A stretch of DNA of 64,000 nt from Scalesia atractyloides (GCA_947069175.1 CAMTDV010000027.1:43227369-43291368), one strand, 5' to 3'; positions 36,018 through 49,050 are shown, numbered from the stretch's first letter. Numbers and translations are program-made. The notes: generated by a model not told the origin, from the letters alone.

Positions 36018-37190
36018 ATGGTCACTAATACCATGGCTAAGAGAAGTTTAATTAGAATCAAAGCTTCAAGAATGACTAACTCGGATGAGGCGCAAAGTAG
36101 CCACCTAGATATTAACTCTAACAATGCCGAAGACATAGCCATTAATAATGATGATTTCCAAGCTCGCATAGATGCAGCTGTTGGAAAAGGCCATGGAGAA
36201 ATTTAAGGAAGTGAGAGCTACTCGCTCCAAACCCTTATCAATTCCACCATCATCAGCTCGTAAGGATAGCTCTGTTCACTCTTCAAATACGAAGAGTGAA
36301 CCAAGAAAATTAGAATTTAACGATAGGTCCCGTTCTTCTAAAGACAGATGTACCTATAAATACTTCGTCTCCTGTAAGCCCCAAGATTTCAATGGAGAAA
36401 AGGGAGCTGTAGAAGCCTTGAGATGACTTGATGAAATGGAGACGATAGTGGATATCAACGGTTGTGCTAATAAGGATGTGGTAAAGTATGTATCACAGTC
36501 CTTCAAGGGTGATGCCCTAATTTGGTGGAAGGCAATGGTCCAGTCAACAGGTAAAGTACACCTGTATAACTTGGGATGGTCCAAGTTTGTTGACCTTGTC
36601 AAGGAGACATACTGTCCACCTCATGAGGTGGAGAAGATAGAGTCAGACTTTCTAACTCTTACAATGAAAAATCTAGACTGTCGAAAGTATGTTTCTGACT
36701 TCAACTCCCTGTCTAGATTAGTATCTTATCTAATCACTTCTGAACCCAAACGCATCGCGCGTTTCATTAACGGATTAGCGCCCGAGATCAAGGGCATGGT
36801 AATGGCTACTCAGCCTAGTACCTATAGGTTTGTTGTTAACCTATCTCTCTCTCACCTTAGACTTAGTGAGGAAAAAGTCAGTTAGGACCGAGACTGACGG
36901 AAAAAGGAAATGAGAGGATGATAACTCCCAAAGGTTTAAAAAAAAGAAATTTTGGGTTCAAGAAGAACCAGCACAGGTCTGATAATAGACCTCTGTGCAA
37001 GACCTGTAACTGCATGCATTGGGGGCAATGCAATGCTGACCCACAGATTAAACCCTGTGGTATTTGCAAAAGAAAAGGGCATAAGACCATAGAATGCAAA
37101 AATCTTAAGGATGCAGTATGTTATGGCTGTAATGAGAAGGGGCATATTAAGCCAAATTGCCCTAAGAACCCTAAAGGTAATGATGCAAAG
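36018..37190 (+). pseudogene. gag of element A (capsid and zinc knuckles)
   Basis: The capsid-like retrotrans_gag region is visible as CTYKYFVSCKPQDFNG, then KGDALIWWKAMVQ and VDLVKETYCPPHEVEKIESD, with FINGLAPEIKGMV further on. Nucleocapsid follows with two CX2CX4HX4C knuckles, CGICKRKGHKTIEC and CYGCNEKGHIKPNC, preceded by a Cys-rich stretch. Gag packages the element RNA and forms the particle. Stops and frame changes (for example at about 36424, 36883 and near 36910) break it. The start at 36018 is the first ATG of the frame, but the true start may be the later MTNSDEAQSS. Confidence 0.85.
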
Positions 37191-38512
37191 CCTGGAGAGG
37201 CTAAAAAAGGAAATGTGCGCGCCTTTCAGATGAATGCTAGAGAGGTTGTTAATGAAAACAACGTCATAACATGTATATTCCTCATTAATGACGTATATGC
37301 TAGAGTTCTTTTTTATTCGGGTGCAGATAAGTCCTTTGTAGACCATAAGTTTAGTAAACTATTAAGCTTAGATATAACTTACGAGGTAGAAGTCGCTGAT
37401 GGAACTTTAGAAACAGCATCTTCCATTCTTGATGGATGTTTTATATCTATTAAGAATCATTCTATTCCTATTTTCTTTTGCCAATGAAATCGGCAGGGTT
37501 CGATGTAGTCTTAGGCATGGAATGGTTATCTTATAACCAAGCCCGCATTGCCTTTGATAAGAAACTTATTGAAATTAAAACCCCATCTGGTGAAATACTC
37601 ACCATTCTTGGAGATTCACACTATGGATTGCCAGACAAGGTGTCATTACTTAAGGCATCCAGGTGTCTGAGGAAAAGTTGTGTCATTTACATGGCACAAG
37701 TCACTATCAACGAGCCTAAGTGAAACATTGAAGACCTTCCAATCATCTCGGAATACTCTGATGTCTTTCCGGAAGAATTACCAAGTCTACCTCCAGATAG
37801 GCAAGTGGAGTTTAGAATTGATATCCTGCCAGGAGTAGCACCCATTGCTAGAGCTCCATATCGGCTAGCTCTGACGGAAATGAAGGAATTAAGAATACAA
37901 TTAGATGAACTTTTAGAAAAAGGTTTCATACAACATAGTTCCTCACCTTGGGGAGCTCATATTCTTTTTGTTAAGAAAAAGGACGGTTCAATGCGGATGT
38001 GCATTGATTACCGTGATTTTAACAAAATAACGATAAAAAAACCGTTATCCTCTGCCCAGGATCGATGATTTGTTCGATCAACTTCAAGGGGCTAGTTACT
38101 TCTCTAAGATCGATTTGAGATCAGGATACCATCAACTGAAGGTTAGAAATGAGGATGTTCCTAAGACTGCCTTTAGGACCCGTTATGGTCATTATGAATT
38201 TCTGGTGATGCCTTTTGGGCTCACAAATGCACCTGCAGCATTCATGGATCTCGTGAATAGAGTTTGCAAACCGTACCTAGATAAGTTTGTCATTGTCTTC
38301 ATAGACGACATACTTATCTACTCTCGTAATCAAGTTGATTACGAGAAACATCTTCGGTGCATCCTAGAATTGCTAAGACAAGAGAAGCTTTATGCTAAAT
38401 TCTCTAAGTGCGAGTTTTGGCTTAGAGAAGTACAGTTTCTTAGACATGTTGTAAGTGAGAGTGGTATCCAAGTGTATCCCGCCAAGATAGAAGCCATAAT
38501 GAATTGGGAAGT
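37191..38512 (+). pseudogene. Protease and partial reverse transcriptase of element A
   Basis: The protease site reads YSGADKSFV where the family has DTGA, so the catalytic Asp is lost. Then FDVVLGMEWLSYNQ and the linker DRQVEFRIDILPG lead to reverse transcriptase: MCIDYRDFNK, FSKIDLRSGYHQLKV, MPFGLTNAPAAFMDL and the catalytic FIDDILIYS. The frame breaks near 37485, 37722 and 38060. It ends abruptly at WEVPK, where the family would continue to RSFLGLAGYYRRFI; instead LTR sequence follows. RNase H and integrase are absent. Confidence 0.88.
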
Positions 38513-38513
38513 A

Positions 38514-41051
38514 CCCAAATATTGGCTACGGAGGGCTAAATATGTTATAAAGGTGTTTTAAGAGGTTTATTAAGTTGAGGGACTAAATGTGACAAACTTT
38601 GAATGTCTCCATGGGGCGCTCGCGGGCCGTGAGAGACATAGACCTGGTCTCTCGCGGGGCATTAAAGGCCCGTATCTGTAGAATTTTTGCTTGGCCTCCA
38701 CATATGTTGCCAAAAACCATTTGATTCGAAACCATGGACTTCCAAACTGCTATGCCACGTTTTAGGACACTTGTAGGCTCCCTCTAACACTCCCTAACAC
38801 CTGGCACCACCTCCTTCAAGCTTTGCAACTATAAATAGGTGCATTGGTTCACCATTTGAACTTGCACCTTTCTCACTTATCATTCTATTTCCTTCATCTG
38901 GAAGTTCCTAACTGAAAGGAGCATCCAACTTAGTTCTATTTCATCCTAGGAATCACTTATAAGTGTTCCTTTCTCTTGCATTTTCGTTTATAGGCTTTTA
39001 TAGCTAAAAGTCAAGCGTTTTACGAAAAACGCCTTGACTTTCGGTTAAGACCATTATGGTGCAGCCATTGTTCGTAACAAACATGGCTAAGTGGTCGTAC
39101 TAAGGTATGTGTTAATCCCTATTAAGGACACCTCCTAAAGATCACGTTTGCTAGACCAATTGACGGGTCAAAGTTTTATTATTAAAAAGTCAAACATGCC
39201 ATATTTTGAAAATATTATAATCTGAGTTTATATATGTTATGAAACATGTTTTGACACTTAAACAAGTTGGTAATATTTATTAGAACATGTGAGAACATGT
39301 TCGACTCGTCAATTTATGTTCTAGGGTCGCTTCGCAACCGAAACTCGCAAAGTTTGACTTATACTTTGACTTTCAATTCTGACCCGATTTAGATTATTAG
39401 CTACTGATCTAAGGTTACATTTTGATTTTAATATAATGTAGCATAACCCCATAAGGTTATATTACATGATCATAATCAGAATCTGAGTTTATGCACAAGT
39501 TCCATTATTATGCCAATTTTGACTAAAATGCCCTTTTTACATAAAAAAGGTTTTAATCAATAACGAACTTGAAAATGAATTTCCTACTGATGTAATATCA
39601 TAATTAAAATTATTTGGGATGTTAAATCACTTTATATACTGAGCTTCATACAAGTCCTTGCATTATGTCGATAAATGACAATTAAGCCCTTATGGCGCAT
39701 AAAATGGTTTTAATCCTACTTTTTATACCAAACCTTTTTATCTACTGATGTGTTATATTAAATAACATTTCTAAAACATATAAACCTGGTCTAGCATCAG
39801 TTTTCATAATCTTCGCACAAATCGTCATTTTTCGACCCAAGCGCCGTGTTGGCGCATAGTATGGTTTAAAACCATATTTATTAACCAAGACTTGTTACCT
39901 ACTGATTTTAGAACTTATTTAAAATATTTTTACAGTGGGTAGAATTTCACATAAATTATGAAACTATGTGTAAAATGACCAAAATGCCCCTATGGTGCAT
40001 AGTTTGGTCATAAATGATAAATTACACATATGATCATTATCTTACTGATATTATACCATACATTAATTATTTTTCCAGAATACTTATGATCATAACATCA
40101 AAATATATTCAAGTTCCTTTTATACAATATATAATTACCAAAATGCCCTTATGAGGCATAATTTCATTTTAAAACCTTAACAGGCATGTAAGTTGATATC
40201 CTACTGATGTTACACCTTATTAATATATAATGGCATATTGAACTTGTCCATGACGTATGCGGTTACCCGATATCGCTTATATGCGCACGGTTAAGTATAC
40301 GTAACTAGTTTACAGAAATTAACAAAAACGGGTTTAACCTTATCAGTTTAGTCTCAAAATCCATAATGCTTATGGTTTACCCATATTATACAAGTCATAG
40401 TACTTGTTGGGTTAAGCTACATTCTATTCGATCATCGCTTAATCTAGCGTATTATACCGTTATTGATCCTGTATGCTAGTCGGTCTAAGTCGACTTAAAT
40501 TAAGACCGTTAGCGTTTTAATTGGTTAGCATATGCCATAATCAAGACTAGAGCCTTCCAGTAAATGCTATCTGCACGTATTTCATTTTGAATACGACTAA
40601 GATATAAAATCTTGCATTTTAATCAAGACTAGCTCAGGTAAATACTCTTGACTTATTTTCCCTATACGGTCTTGGGTTACGGTAAATTATTACCGCTTGG
40701 TCGAAAATGGAATCGAATGCCGGACAGTGGCTAGTAAATCCACATATTCTGTTTTAATCAGTTTTGTTTGATAACTTAAACATTGGGGTTTAACGACCGT
40801 GTCCTAGATATCCTCGGCTCATTACATTAGTTAATGGTCACGATCAAAGCGCGGGGTGTAGGCATACACCTGACAGATGCTCATGCTAATTTTTACCCAC
40901 TAGTTGGGGATAACTCCTTCGTGGGTTCATAGGTGGTGTGTGCGTTAATCATGTCTCGGTCTCTGTACTCGACCCCATATGTATGGACAAACACGTGAAT
41001 CTGTTAACAAGGTTACAAGGCTGACTTTCCCAAGTTATAAAAGATTTTTCG
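38514..41051 (+). repeat. 3' LTR of element A, first part (5'-truncated)
   Basis: Begins with AAATATTGGCTACGGAGGGC, matching 30701 onward, so about 500 bp of the LTR start are missing. Continues to AGATTTTTCG, where element B is inserted. Confidence 0.9.
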
Positions 41052-41243
41052 TATAACATTTGTACAAATCAGGTTCCGAAAACCCACACTGTGTATTAAT
41101 CAAGTATTCGGTTCGTAATTTGTTAGTATTAATTATCTTATTTAATGTTAGAAATTTTTAAAAAAATCCGAACTTATAATAAGTAATTAGAGGTAATATT
41201 TAAAAAGTAAAAGAAAATATTGTAAAAAAATAAATAAAGAAAA

Positions 41244-41312
41244 GGGATAAACCGGGATCGAACCTGGGTTCACCCCACTTGTACACACACTGAAACACCA
41301 CCAGACTACCCA
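41244..41312 (-). repeat. tRNA-like module 1, 5' LTR of B
   Basis: On the minus strand GTAGTCTGGTGGTGTTTCAG (A-box-like) is followed about 33 nt later by GGTTCGATCCCGG (canonical B box). The T-arm pairing is only partial. A tRNA-derived relic, not a tRNA gene. Confidence 0.65.
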
Positions 41313-41735
41313 CAGTTTTTGTGGAGAATTAGAATCCAAAAATATATATTATGTGACATACAAGTCATCTGCGAGATTCAAAAAGATAACCGCCCTGATT
41401 CAACCATCAACCTTGTTTATCCGTTTCGATTCTTCATTGAATGGAAATAATCGTCAATCATTAACCAAAATTGCAATCAAAATCATTTAACCTCACCGGA
41501 ATCCCTCATCGGAAACTCTCGCCGGACACTCGTAACTAACAACAGTCGGTAAATTACTTGCCCACTCATCTATTTTCTGTTATTTGATTTATGACAATAG
41601 TAGCTAAATATATATATATATATATATATCATCAAGTAGAATATTAACTAAGGTTCAAACAGGTTCTGGTTTTGGACAAAATGAAGAAGATGAACTTATG
41701 AAGTGTATAATTATAATTAAAATCTTGATATAAAC

Positions 41736-41812
41736 GGGTTAGACACCCATCCCAGTTGTTAGGGCTGGGTGCAAGATAACGATAAGGTCGCGGGTTCGAA
41801 ACCTTTTGTGTA
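41736..41812 (+). repeat. tRNA-like module 2, 5' LTR of B
   Basis: GGTTAGACACCCATCCCAGT then GGTTCGAAACC. Resembles module 3 in its start (TTAGACAC), A-box area (CAGTTG) and spacing to the B box. Confidence 0.65.
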
Positions 41813-41906
41813 CGCCGGTCAGTTGTTTTATACTTTTTTATTTTAATTAATTCAGAGATCAAGTGTAACAAGTATATATGTATAATAAAAATCAAAATAC
41901 AAATGT

Positions 41907-41983
41907 GTTAGACACGTAGCTTAGTTGGAAGAGCTGCGTGCACGTGAACGAGAGGTCGTGAGATCGAGTCCCACCACACGCGG
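41907..41983 (+). repeat. tRNA-like module 3, 5' LTR of B
   Basis: TAGCTTAGTTGGAAGAGC (A box) and GAGATCGAGTCCC (B box, two bases from canonical). Confidence 0.7.
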
Positions 41984-43002
41984 TCAAAAAGTCAACGAAC
42001 CGGTCAGGTCTTGTCAGACCTGACAATATTTTTTTATTATTATTTTTAGTTTATTTTAATTATTCCTATCAATTATATATTATTATTTTAATTTTAAAAC
42101 AATTAAAAACAACTAAAAAATTACAATTTCCTAAGGATTAAATTCTCAATTATAATACTATAAAACAATCTAAAATTCAATAAAAAGTATAAATCAAGAT
42201 ATTAACCTGTTTATATTTACCGAATTATCGCGTACCATTTTAGGTTAGTATCTTTTTGTCGATCAAATCCTCAACTCGTGCGCTTTCATTATCAAGCAAG
42301 GAACGCACCCACTGTGAGTTAATCTCTACAAATTCCCCTTTTAAATCATGTTTGGGGTGTATCATGTGTCGTACAAGTTTATTTATTTAAACACTTGTGC
42401 TAACATCATTTCGTGATCAAAGGTGTATATTTGTTTATGTGGTTATGTGTGGTTACATTTTATTATTTCAGTGCAATCATTCATTAGGCCTATCAGTTCC
42501 TCACGGGATACGAGTTGAGCATCAGGTGCCTCATTAGATCGACCCCGTTTGATTGAGCCATGATCTCAAGTTCATCATTCATCATGTCATGTGTTCATTG
42601 TGGATATTATTTGGTTTGTGATGGTTTATGTATATACTTATGCTCACTTATGATTCATGCACAAATTTTTATTTAAACAACTAATATAACAAATGTTTAA
42701 ATGTTTTACTTAGATTCACTCGCCAACTTTTGTTGACCCAATCTTTTGTTTTACGCATGATACAGGTGAACAAGCTGAGGAGAGAAACACATAGGAATGG
42801 CCTTAGAAGATTAAACCAATCTATTATGTTCCGAACAATGTTTTGATTTTAATTGTGCTTGTATGACTCGTTGTGTTTGAATCTTTGAAGTTTTAATTTC
42901 AATTTAATAAATATGAAACTTATTAGTAAATGTCATGAGCTTTGGTGATAACCCAATTATGCCCCGACTTTCATTTCCGCTGCGGGTAGGGGTGTGACAG
43001 AT

Positions 43003-43014
43003 TGGTATCAGAGC
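43003..43014 (+). other. Primer-binding site of element B
   Basis: TGGTATCAGAGC, exact complement of the initiator tRNA-Met 3' end, three bases after the 5' LTR. Confidence 0.92.
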
Positions 43015-43824
43015 TTGTGACTATAGGGATATAGGATAGGTTATTAGACCCTTAGAGCCTATACTATAGTTGATTAGATTTTAATTGTTTATGTGTTACA
43101 TGCAAACGCATGATATTTATATGTTTCATGTTTATTCTTCCCACACAAATGCATGCAAGCACTTTCACTTTTGTATGCTAATATGTGATGTTCATTATAG
43201 TATATATGTTGATAGCATATCATGCCTACGCAAGCACACACATCACGATTTCAAATTTTTGTAATTCTTCTCAAATATTTTGCAATGTTTTAATGATTTT
43301 CAATCACATCAAAGTGAGTTCTACGACCAGCATGTAGTAACTGGAAGGGTACAAGTACCGGTAGTCGGAACGTCCTGTCTAAGCTTGGTATTCGTATAAA
43401 TCCAAATAATGGACCAGTTTGCCTACCTGGGGACTAACGATGAGAGTACGAAGGACCTATTAGGCCAAAGCATTCCACACTAAACGTCGTATGAACTAAC
43501 CCCACTTTGAGTTGTCATCATGTCTATACCTGGACACAGTCTCACCTTATATTTTACCATTATGTATTATGTTTTTCATTCGGGTGATGCTAGCATTAGC
43601 AGACCAACACCAATGTGAACCCTACCAAGCTTAGTAGTCAGGGGGCCCACGTGACTACCAAGCCTGATGTATGGGAGACATTTGGAGGCCCAATCTAAAG
43701 CAAGCCCAAGACATCCTATGGATGTAGCTACATTTTTTATCATTATTTTATGTTGTTTTCACTTTTTACGACTCATGACGCTTAAGAACGTTCAATTCAT
43801 AATCTCGCTTCGTATTTCCTGTAG
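43015..43824. other. Untranslated leader of element B
   Basis: Between primer-binding site and gag. No coding signal; the open frame at 43667 overlapping gag is in another frame. Confidence 0.6.
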
Positions 43825-45110
43825 ATGTCTGCAAGACACTCTCGAGGCGGTAGAAGGTCGAGAAGATCCAGCGAACGTATGGCCACTCACATCGCTCAAC
43901 AGATGGCTGTCGTACTTCCTGATATCATCGTGCAAGTTCAACAAGCACACGCTGCTAATCCCACTAACCCCACCAACCAAGACGGGCAAAATAACGTCAA
44001 ACCTCCTCCCAACACCACCAAATGTACCTACAAGCATTTCAAGTCCTGCGATCCCCTAAAATATGAAGGGACTGAAGGTGTCACTGCTCTCCTCCTTTGG
44101 TTTGAGGAGATGGAAAGCACTTTACACAATTATGATTATCACGATGATCGCAAGGTGCGCTATGTTACCGGTCGGCTGTTTGGAGTAGCACTTACATGGT
44201 GGAACACCAAAAAGGGTAAGCGAGGTGTTGAAGCTGTTATGGCCTTGACTTGGGATGAGTTGAGGGAAATCATGACAAGGCATTTCTGCCCAAGAAGCGA
44301 AATAAAAAAGCTGGAAGACGAGTTTTATTCATTAAAGCAAAAGGAGGGAGACCACACCACATACAACAAGAGATTCCTCGAGTTGAATCAGATGGTCCCT
44401 AACCTGTTCACTCCTCTTTATCGTCTAATCGAGCATTACATTCGAGGCCTTCCCTCAAAGATTCAAGATTCAATGCTAAGTACTTCACCTGCAACACTCG
44501 AAGCTGCCATGGAACTGGCTATTGAACTGATGGAAAATCGCATTCGAAATGGAGATTTTAAGGATGAAAAGAAGAAAGATAAGGCACCGGCTGAAACTTC
44601 AAACCCAACTCTAGCAGGATCGTCTTCCAAATTTGCTGGAAAGAGGAAGCGTAATGGGAAAATTTTTGCCGTTACCCCAATTCTCCTATCACTGCTGTTC
44701 CAATCACTCAAGTCGCCCCTCAAGCCGTTCCGTTCAAGAAGCCATACACTGGTCCACACGCAAAGTGCAATCGATGCCAATACCATCACCCCCCAGAGAA
44801 CCCCTGCCAACACTGCATAAGTTGTGGACGTGCAGGTCACACGATTCAAACTTGCCGCATTCTCCAAAAACCAAACCGTAACTCACCACAAGCCCAAACC
44901 AATAATCAAGTGGTGGGAAAAGCCCAAAATCAACAACCCTTACTTTTACCACCTGATCAACCTATGGCTCAACCCTACTATCAACCTAACTACCCAATGA
45001 TGCAACCTGTTAGAGCCTGCTTCAACTGCAGAGATCCAACCCATTTTCGTAACACCTACCCACGCCTAGTGAACATCATTAATGCCCAAGCTCAATCCAA
45101 CCCGGTGAAC
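43825..45110 (+). pseudogene. gag of element B
   Basis: MSARHSRGGRRSRRSSERMA start with a basic N-terminus, then capsid motifs CTYKHFKSCDPLKYEG, LLLWFEEMESTL, ALTWWNTKKG and MTRHFCPRSEIKKLEDEFYS. A frame change at about 44675 separates this from the nucleocapsid part. There, a Cys/His stretch CNRCQYHHPPENPC and a CX2CX4HX4C knuckle (CISCGRAGHTIQTC) are kept, but a third finger CFNCRDPTHFRNTYP has Tyr in place of its last Cys. 331 residues are open before the shift, close to the usual capsid length. Confidence 0.9.
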
Positions 45111-45761
45111 CAAGAAAATCAAGCTAATCCACCTGCTAGAGGAAGGGTTTTCAACATCAACGCCAACCAGGCAAGGGCTGATAACAATGTGGTCAATGGT
45201 ACGTTCCCTATCAACGGTATTTATGCGTCCATACTATTTGATACTGGTGCGGATAAGAGTTTTGTGTCCTTATAATTCGAATCTATTCTTGGTTTATCGC
45301 GAGTTAGTCTCGCCGAACCATTCACGGTGCAAGTTGCTGATGGCGAACCTATTGCGTTAGACTCGATCATTCGTGGTTGTATTCTTACTCTTAATGACCA
45401 CGATTTCTCAATTGATCTTATTCCTATGAAGTTGGATAGTTTCGATGTTATCATCGGTATGGACTGGCTTAGTCAGCATCATGCTGAAGTTTTTTGCTAT
45501 GAAAAATTTATTCGAATTCCTCTCGCTGACGGTCAAACTTTGCGCATTTTTGGTGAAACTCCTTCTAAAGGGCTTAAATTGCTGTCATGCCTCCAAGCTC
45601 GTAGATATCTTCGCAAAGATTATATCGAGTTTCTAGCTCATATAGTCAAAAAGGAAGGAAAAGAAAGGAAGCTCGAAGATATCCCCATCGTTAAAGAATT
45701 TCCTCAAGTTTTTCCCGATGACATTTCAAGACTTCCTCTTGGGCGACAAGTCGAGTTTTGA
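45111..45761 (+). pseudogene. Protease of element B
   Basis: The aspartic protease site DTGADKSFVS is intact (ILFDTGADKSF). It is followed by an in-frame TAA at 45273-45275, then VQVADGEPIALD and FDVIIGMDWLSQHHAEV, the typical flap and C-terminal motifs. Ends in GRQVEF and TGA at 45759-45761, where the family continues into reverse transcriptase. Confidence 0.88.
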
Positions 45762-47030
45762 ATCTATCTTGTACCTGGTGCTACACCAATTGCAAAATCC
45801 CCCTATAGGTTAGCCCTATCTGAGATGCAAGAATTGGCTTGTCAGCTGCAAGAGTTGACTGACAAAGGATTCATACGTCCTAACTCATCGCCATAGGGTG
45901 CACCTGTTCTTTTTGTAAAGAAGAAAGATGGAAATTTCCGCATGTGTATTGATTATAGAGAGCTCAACAAGCTGACCATCAAGAATCTCTATCCATTACC
46001 GCGAATTGATGATCTTCTAGATCAACTTCAGGGTGCTACCGGTTTTTCAAAGATCGACCTTCGTTCTGGTTATCATCAACTTAGAGTACGTGAAGAAGAT
46101 ATTCCTAAGACTGATTTTCGAACTCGTTATGGCCACTATGAATTCATGGTCATGCCTTTTGGATTGACTAATGCTCCTGCTGTCTTCATGGATTTGATGA
46201 ATAGGGTGTGCAAACCCTATCTCGATCGTTTCGTCATAGTTTTCATTGATGATATCCTTATCTACTCTAAGACCAAATCTGATTATGAGCGTCATCTTCG
46301 ACTTATCCTAACACTCTTGAGAACTGAAAAGCTTTATGCTAAGTTCTCGAAATGTGAGTTTTGGTTAAAAGAAGTGCAATTTCTTGGTCGTGTTGTTAAC
46401 AACAAAGGGATTCATGTTGACCCTGCAAATATCAAAGCAGTACAAGAGTGGCAAGCGTCGTGTACTCCTACTGAAGTTAGGTCATTTCTTGGTCTCGCCG
46501 GCTATTATCATCGTTTCATCGCAAATTTCTCCCATATCGTTGTTCCACTCACAGCCTTAACTCACAAGGGGAAGCCCTTTATTTGGGGACCCAAGCAAGA
46601 AGAGGCTTTTCAAACCTTGAAGCAAAAACTTTGTGATGTGCCTATCCTTACACTCCCTGATGGTTGCGAAGATTTTGTGGTTTATTGCGACGCGTCAGGG
46701 CAAGGGTTAGGTCGTGTTCTAATGCAAAGAGGAAAGGTGATAGCCTACGCCTCAAGGCAACTCAAAGTGCATGAGAAGAATTATACCAATCATGACCTAG
46801 AACTTGGAGCTGTCGTGTTTGCCCTTAAGATGGAGACATTACCTTTATGGTACCAAGTGTGAAATCTACACTGATCACAAGAGTCTTTAGCATATTTTCA
46901 ATCAAAAGGAGTTGAACATCAGGCAACGTAGATGGGTCGAACTCCTAAACGACTATGATTGTGAAATTCGTTATCATCTTGGCAAGGCTAATGTTGTGGC
47001 TGACGCCCTCAGTTGAAAGGAGTATGCAAA
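45762..47030 (+). pseudogene. Reverse transcriptase and RNase H of element B
   Basis: RT motifs in order: YRLALSEMQELACQL, MCIDYRELNKLTIKN, FSKIDLRSGYHQLRV, MPFGLTNAPAVFMDL, FIDDILIYS (catalytic pair) and RSFLGLAGYYHRFI. RNase H follows with VVYCDASGQGLG, ELGAVVFALK and IYTDHKSL. Breaks: in-frame TAG at 45894 (Trp expected), a 2-bp loss near 46835-46840, TAG at about 46887 and TGA after NVVADALS. The frame is otherwise well kept, so the copy is not very old. Confidence 0.93.
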
Positions 47031-48495
47031 CTCAATCCGCCTTTAATTGTGACCGATCTTCAAAACCGAATTAGAGCAGCTCAACATATTTCTGTCACGG
47101 AAAATGATGTACGAGAGGAACTGTCTTGGGAGCGGAAACCAAGCTAGAATCCAAATCGGATGGTATTCTCTATTACTTAAATCGTATTTGGGTACCTGAT
47201 CGTGATGATCTTCGTGCTTTTCTCATGAATGAGGCACACAAAACTCGATACTCTATACATCTGGGAGCCGATAAAATGTATCAAGATCTATGATACTCCT
47301 ACTGGTGGCCTGGCTTGAAGAAAGATATCGATGTATTTGTTTCCAAGTGCCTTACATGTTCCAAAGTGAAAGCTGAACATCAGAGACCTTCAGGACTTCT
47401 TGTTCAACCCGAAATACCTGTATGGAAGTGGGAAAATATAACCATGGATTTCATTACCGGGTTACCTCGCACCTCCAGTGGGTATGACACCATTTGGGTT
47501 ATCATTGATCATCTCACTAAATCAGCTCATTTCATTCCAATCCGCGAAGATTTCAAGAACGAGAAGCTAGCTCGTATTTATATCAATGAAATTGTGAGCC
47601 GTCATGGTGTACCTTTGAGTATCATATCTGATCGAGATGGCCGTTTTACTTCACGAACATGGCAAGCCGTACAATCCGCTATGGGTACACGTTTAGATCT
47701 TAGCACTGCCTTTCACCCTCAAAGCGATGGCCAATCTGAGCGTACCATACAAACCCTTGAGGACATGTTGAGAGCATGTGTCATTGACTTCAATGGAATT
47801 AGGACACTCACCTACCGTTAGTGGAATTTTGGTACAATAATAGTTACCATTCAAGCATCGGTATGGCTCCTTTTGAAGCCTTATATGGTCGTAAATGCCG
47901 ATCTACTGTATGTTGGCACGAAATCTGTGAAACACAAATCACTGGTCCTGAATTGGTTCAAGAAACGACTGACAAAATCCTTCAAATTCGAAATAATCTT
48001 CTAGCCACTCAAAGTCGTCAGAAGAGTTACGCTGATAAATGACGAAAACCTTTGGAGTTTTGTGTTGGTGATCGAGTACTTTTGAAAGTATCACCATGGA
48101 AAGGAGTGGTTCATTTTGGTCAAAAGGGTAAGCTAGCACCACGTTATGTGGGACCATTCAAGATACTCGAAATGGTAGGTCCTGTGGCTTACAAGCTTGA
48201 CTTACCAGAAGAACTCAGCAGAATTCATCCTACGTTTCACGTATCAAATCTGAAAAAGTGTCTCGCTGATGAAAATCTCCACATTCCTTTAGAAGATATT
48301 CAAATCGATGAATCAATGCACTTCGTTGAAAGACTTGTTGAAATCATGGACTTTGGTGAAAAGCGTTTGAGATGAAGTCGTATTCCAATAGTCAGGGTGC
48401 GTTGGAAGTCAAAGCAAAGGCCTGAGTTTACTTGGGAACGTGAAGACTCAATGCGCGAAAAATACCCGCATCTTTTCCCTGTTACGGCTACTTAA
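47031..48495 (+). pseudogene. Integrase and chromodomain-like tail of element B
   Basis: The zinc-binding part (HKTRYSIHLGADKMY...CLTCSKVKAEHQ) is followed by the DDE core: D in MDFITGLP, D in SDRDGRF and E in DGQSERTIQTLE. The GPY/F-like region LAPRYVGPFKILEMVGPVAY and HPTFHVSNLKKCL come next, then the tail VRWKSKQRPEFTWERE, typical of chromovirus chromodomains thought to guide insertion into heterochromatin. Breaks include TGA near 47291, a frame change near 47810-47822, TGA at 48040 and TGA at 48373. Confidence 0.92.
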
Positions 48496-48515
48496 AATTT
48501 CGGGACGAAATTTCT

Positions 48516-48527
48516 AAAAGTAGGGGA
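48516..48527 (+). other. Polypurine tract of element B
   Basis: AAAAGTAGGGGA just before the 3' LTR. Confidence 0.8.
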
Positions 48528-48721
48528 TACTGTAACATTTGTACAAATCGGGTCCTGAAAACCCGCACCGTGTATTAATCAAGTATTCGGTTCGTAATTT
48601 GTTAGTATTGATTATCTTATTTAGTGTTAGAAATTTAAAAAAAATCCGAATTTATAATAAGTAATTAGAGGTAATATTTAAAAAGTAAAAGAAAATAATG
48701 TAAAAAAATAAATAAAGAAAA

Positions 48722-48790
48722 GGGACAAACCGGGATCGAACCCGGGTTCACCCCACTTGTGCACACACTGAAACACCACCAGACTACCCA
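48722..48790 (-). repeat. tRNA-like module 1, 3' LTR of B
   Basis: Counterpart of 41244-41312; B box GGGTTCGATCCCGG on the minus strand. Confidence 0.65.
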
Positions 48791-49043
48791 CAGTTTTTGT
48801 GAAGTATTAGAAACCAAAAATATATATTATGTGACATACAAGTCATCTGCGAGATTCAAAAAGATAACCGCCCTGATTCAACCATCAACCATGTATATCC
48901 GTTTCGATTCTTCATTGAACGGAAATAACCGTCAATCATTAACCAAAATCGCAATAAAAATATTTAACCTCAAGCCGTTATGCAGAATTATCGTCTTTGA
49001 TTTCTGTTTTTGAAATTCAAAACAAGTTGTGACCTTGGAAGCC

Positions 49044-49050
49044 TATAAAT
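49044..49050 (+). promoter_or_regulatory. TATA box of element B (3' LTR only)
   Basis: TATAAAT in AGCCTATAAATACCTTCTG, followed by a CT-rich leader. No equivalent in the 5' LTR. Confidence 0.7.

Larger units (their letters stand above)
41052..42999 (+). repeat. 5' LTR of element B, 1948 bp, promoter region deleted
   Basis: Pairs with 48531-50652. Compared with that copy it lacks about 178 bp (equivalent to 48973-49150), including the TATA box; the join is CCTCA|CCGGAATCCC. Confidence 0.92.

Noticed and set aside
44463..44867. Minus-strand ORF over gag of element B
   Set aside because: Shadow of the gag frame; no motif of its own.
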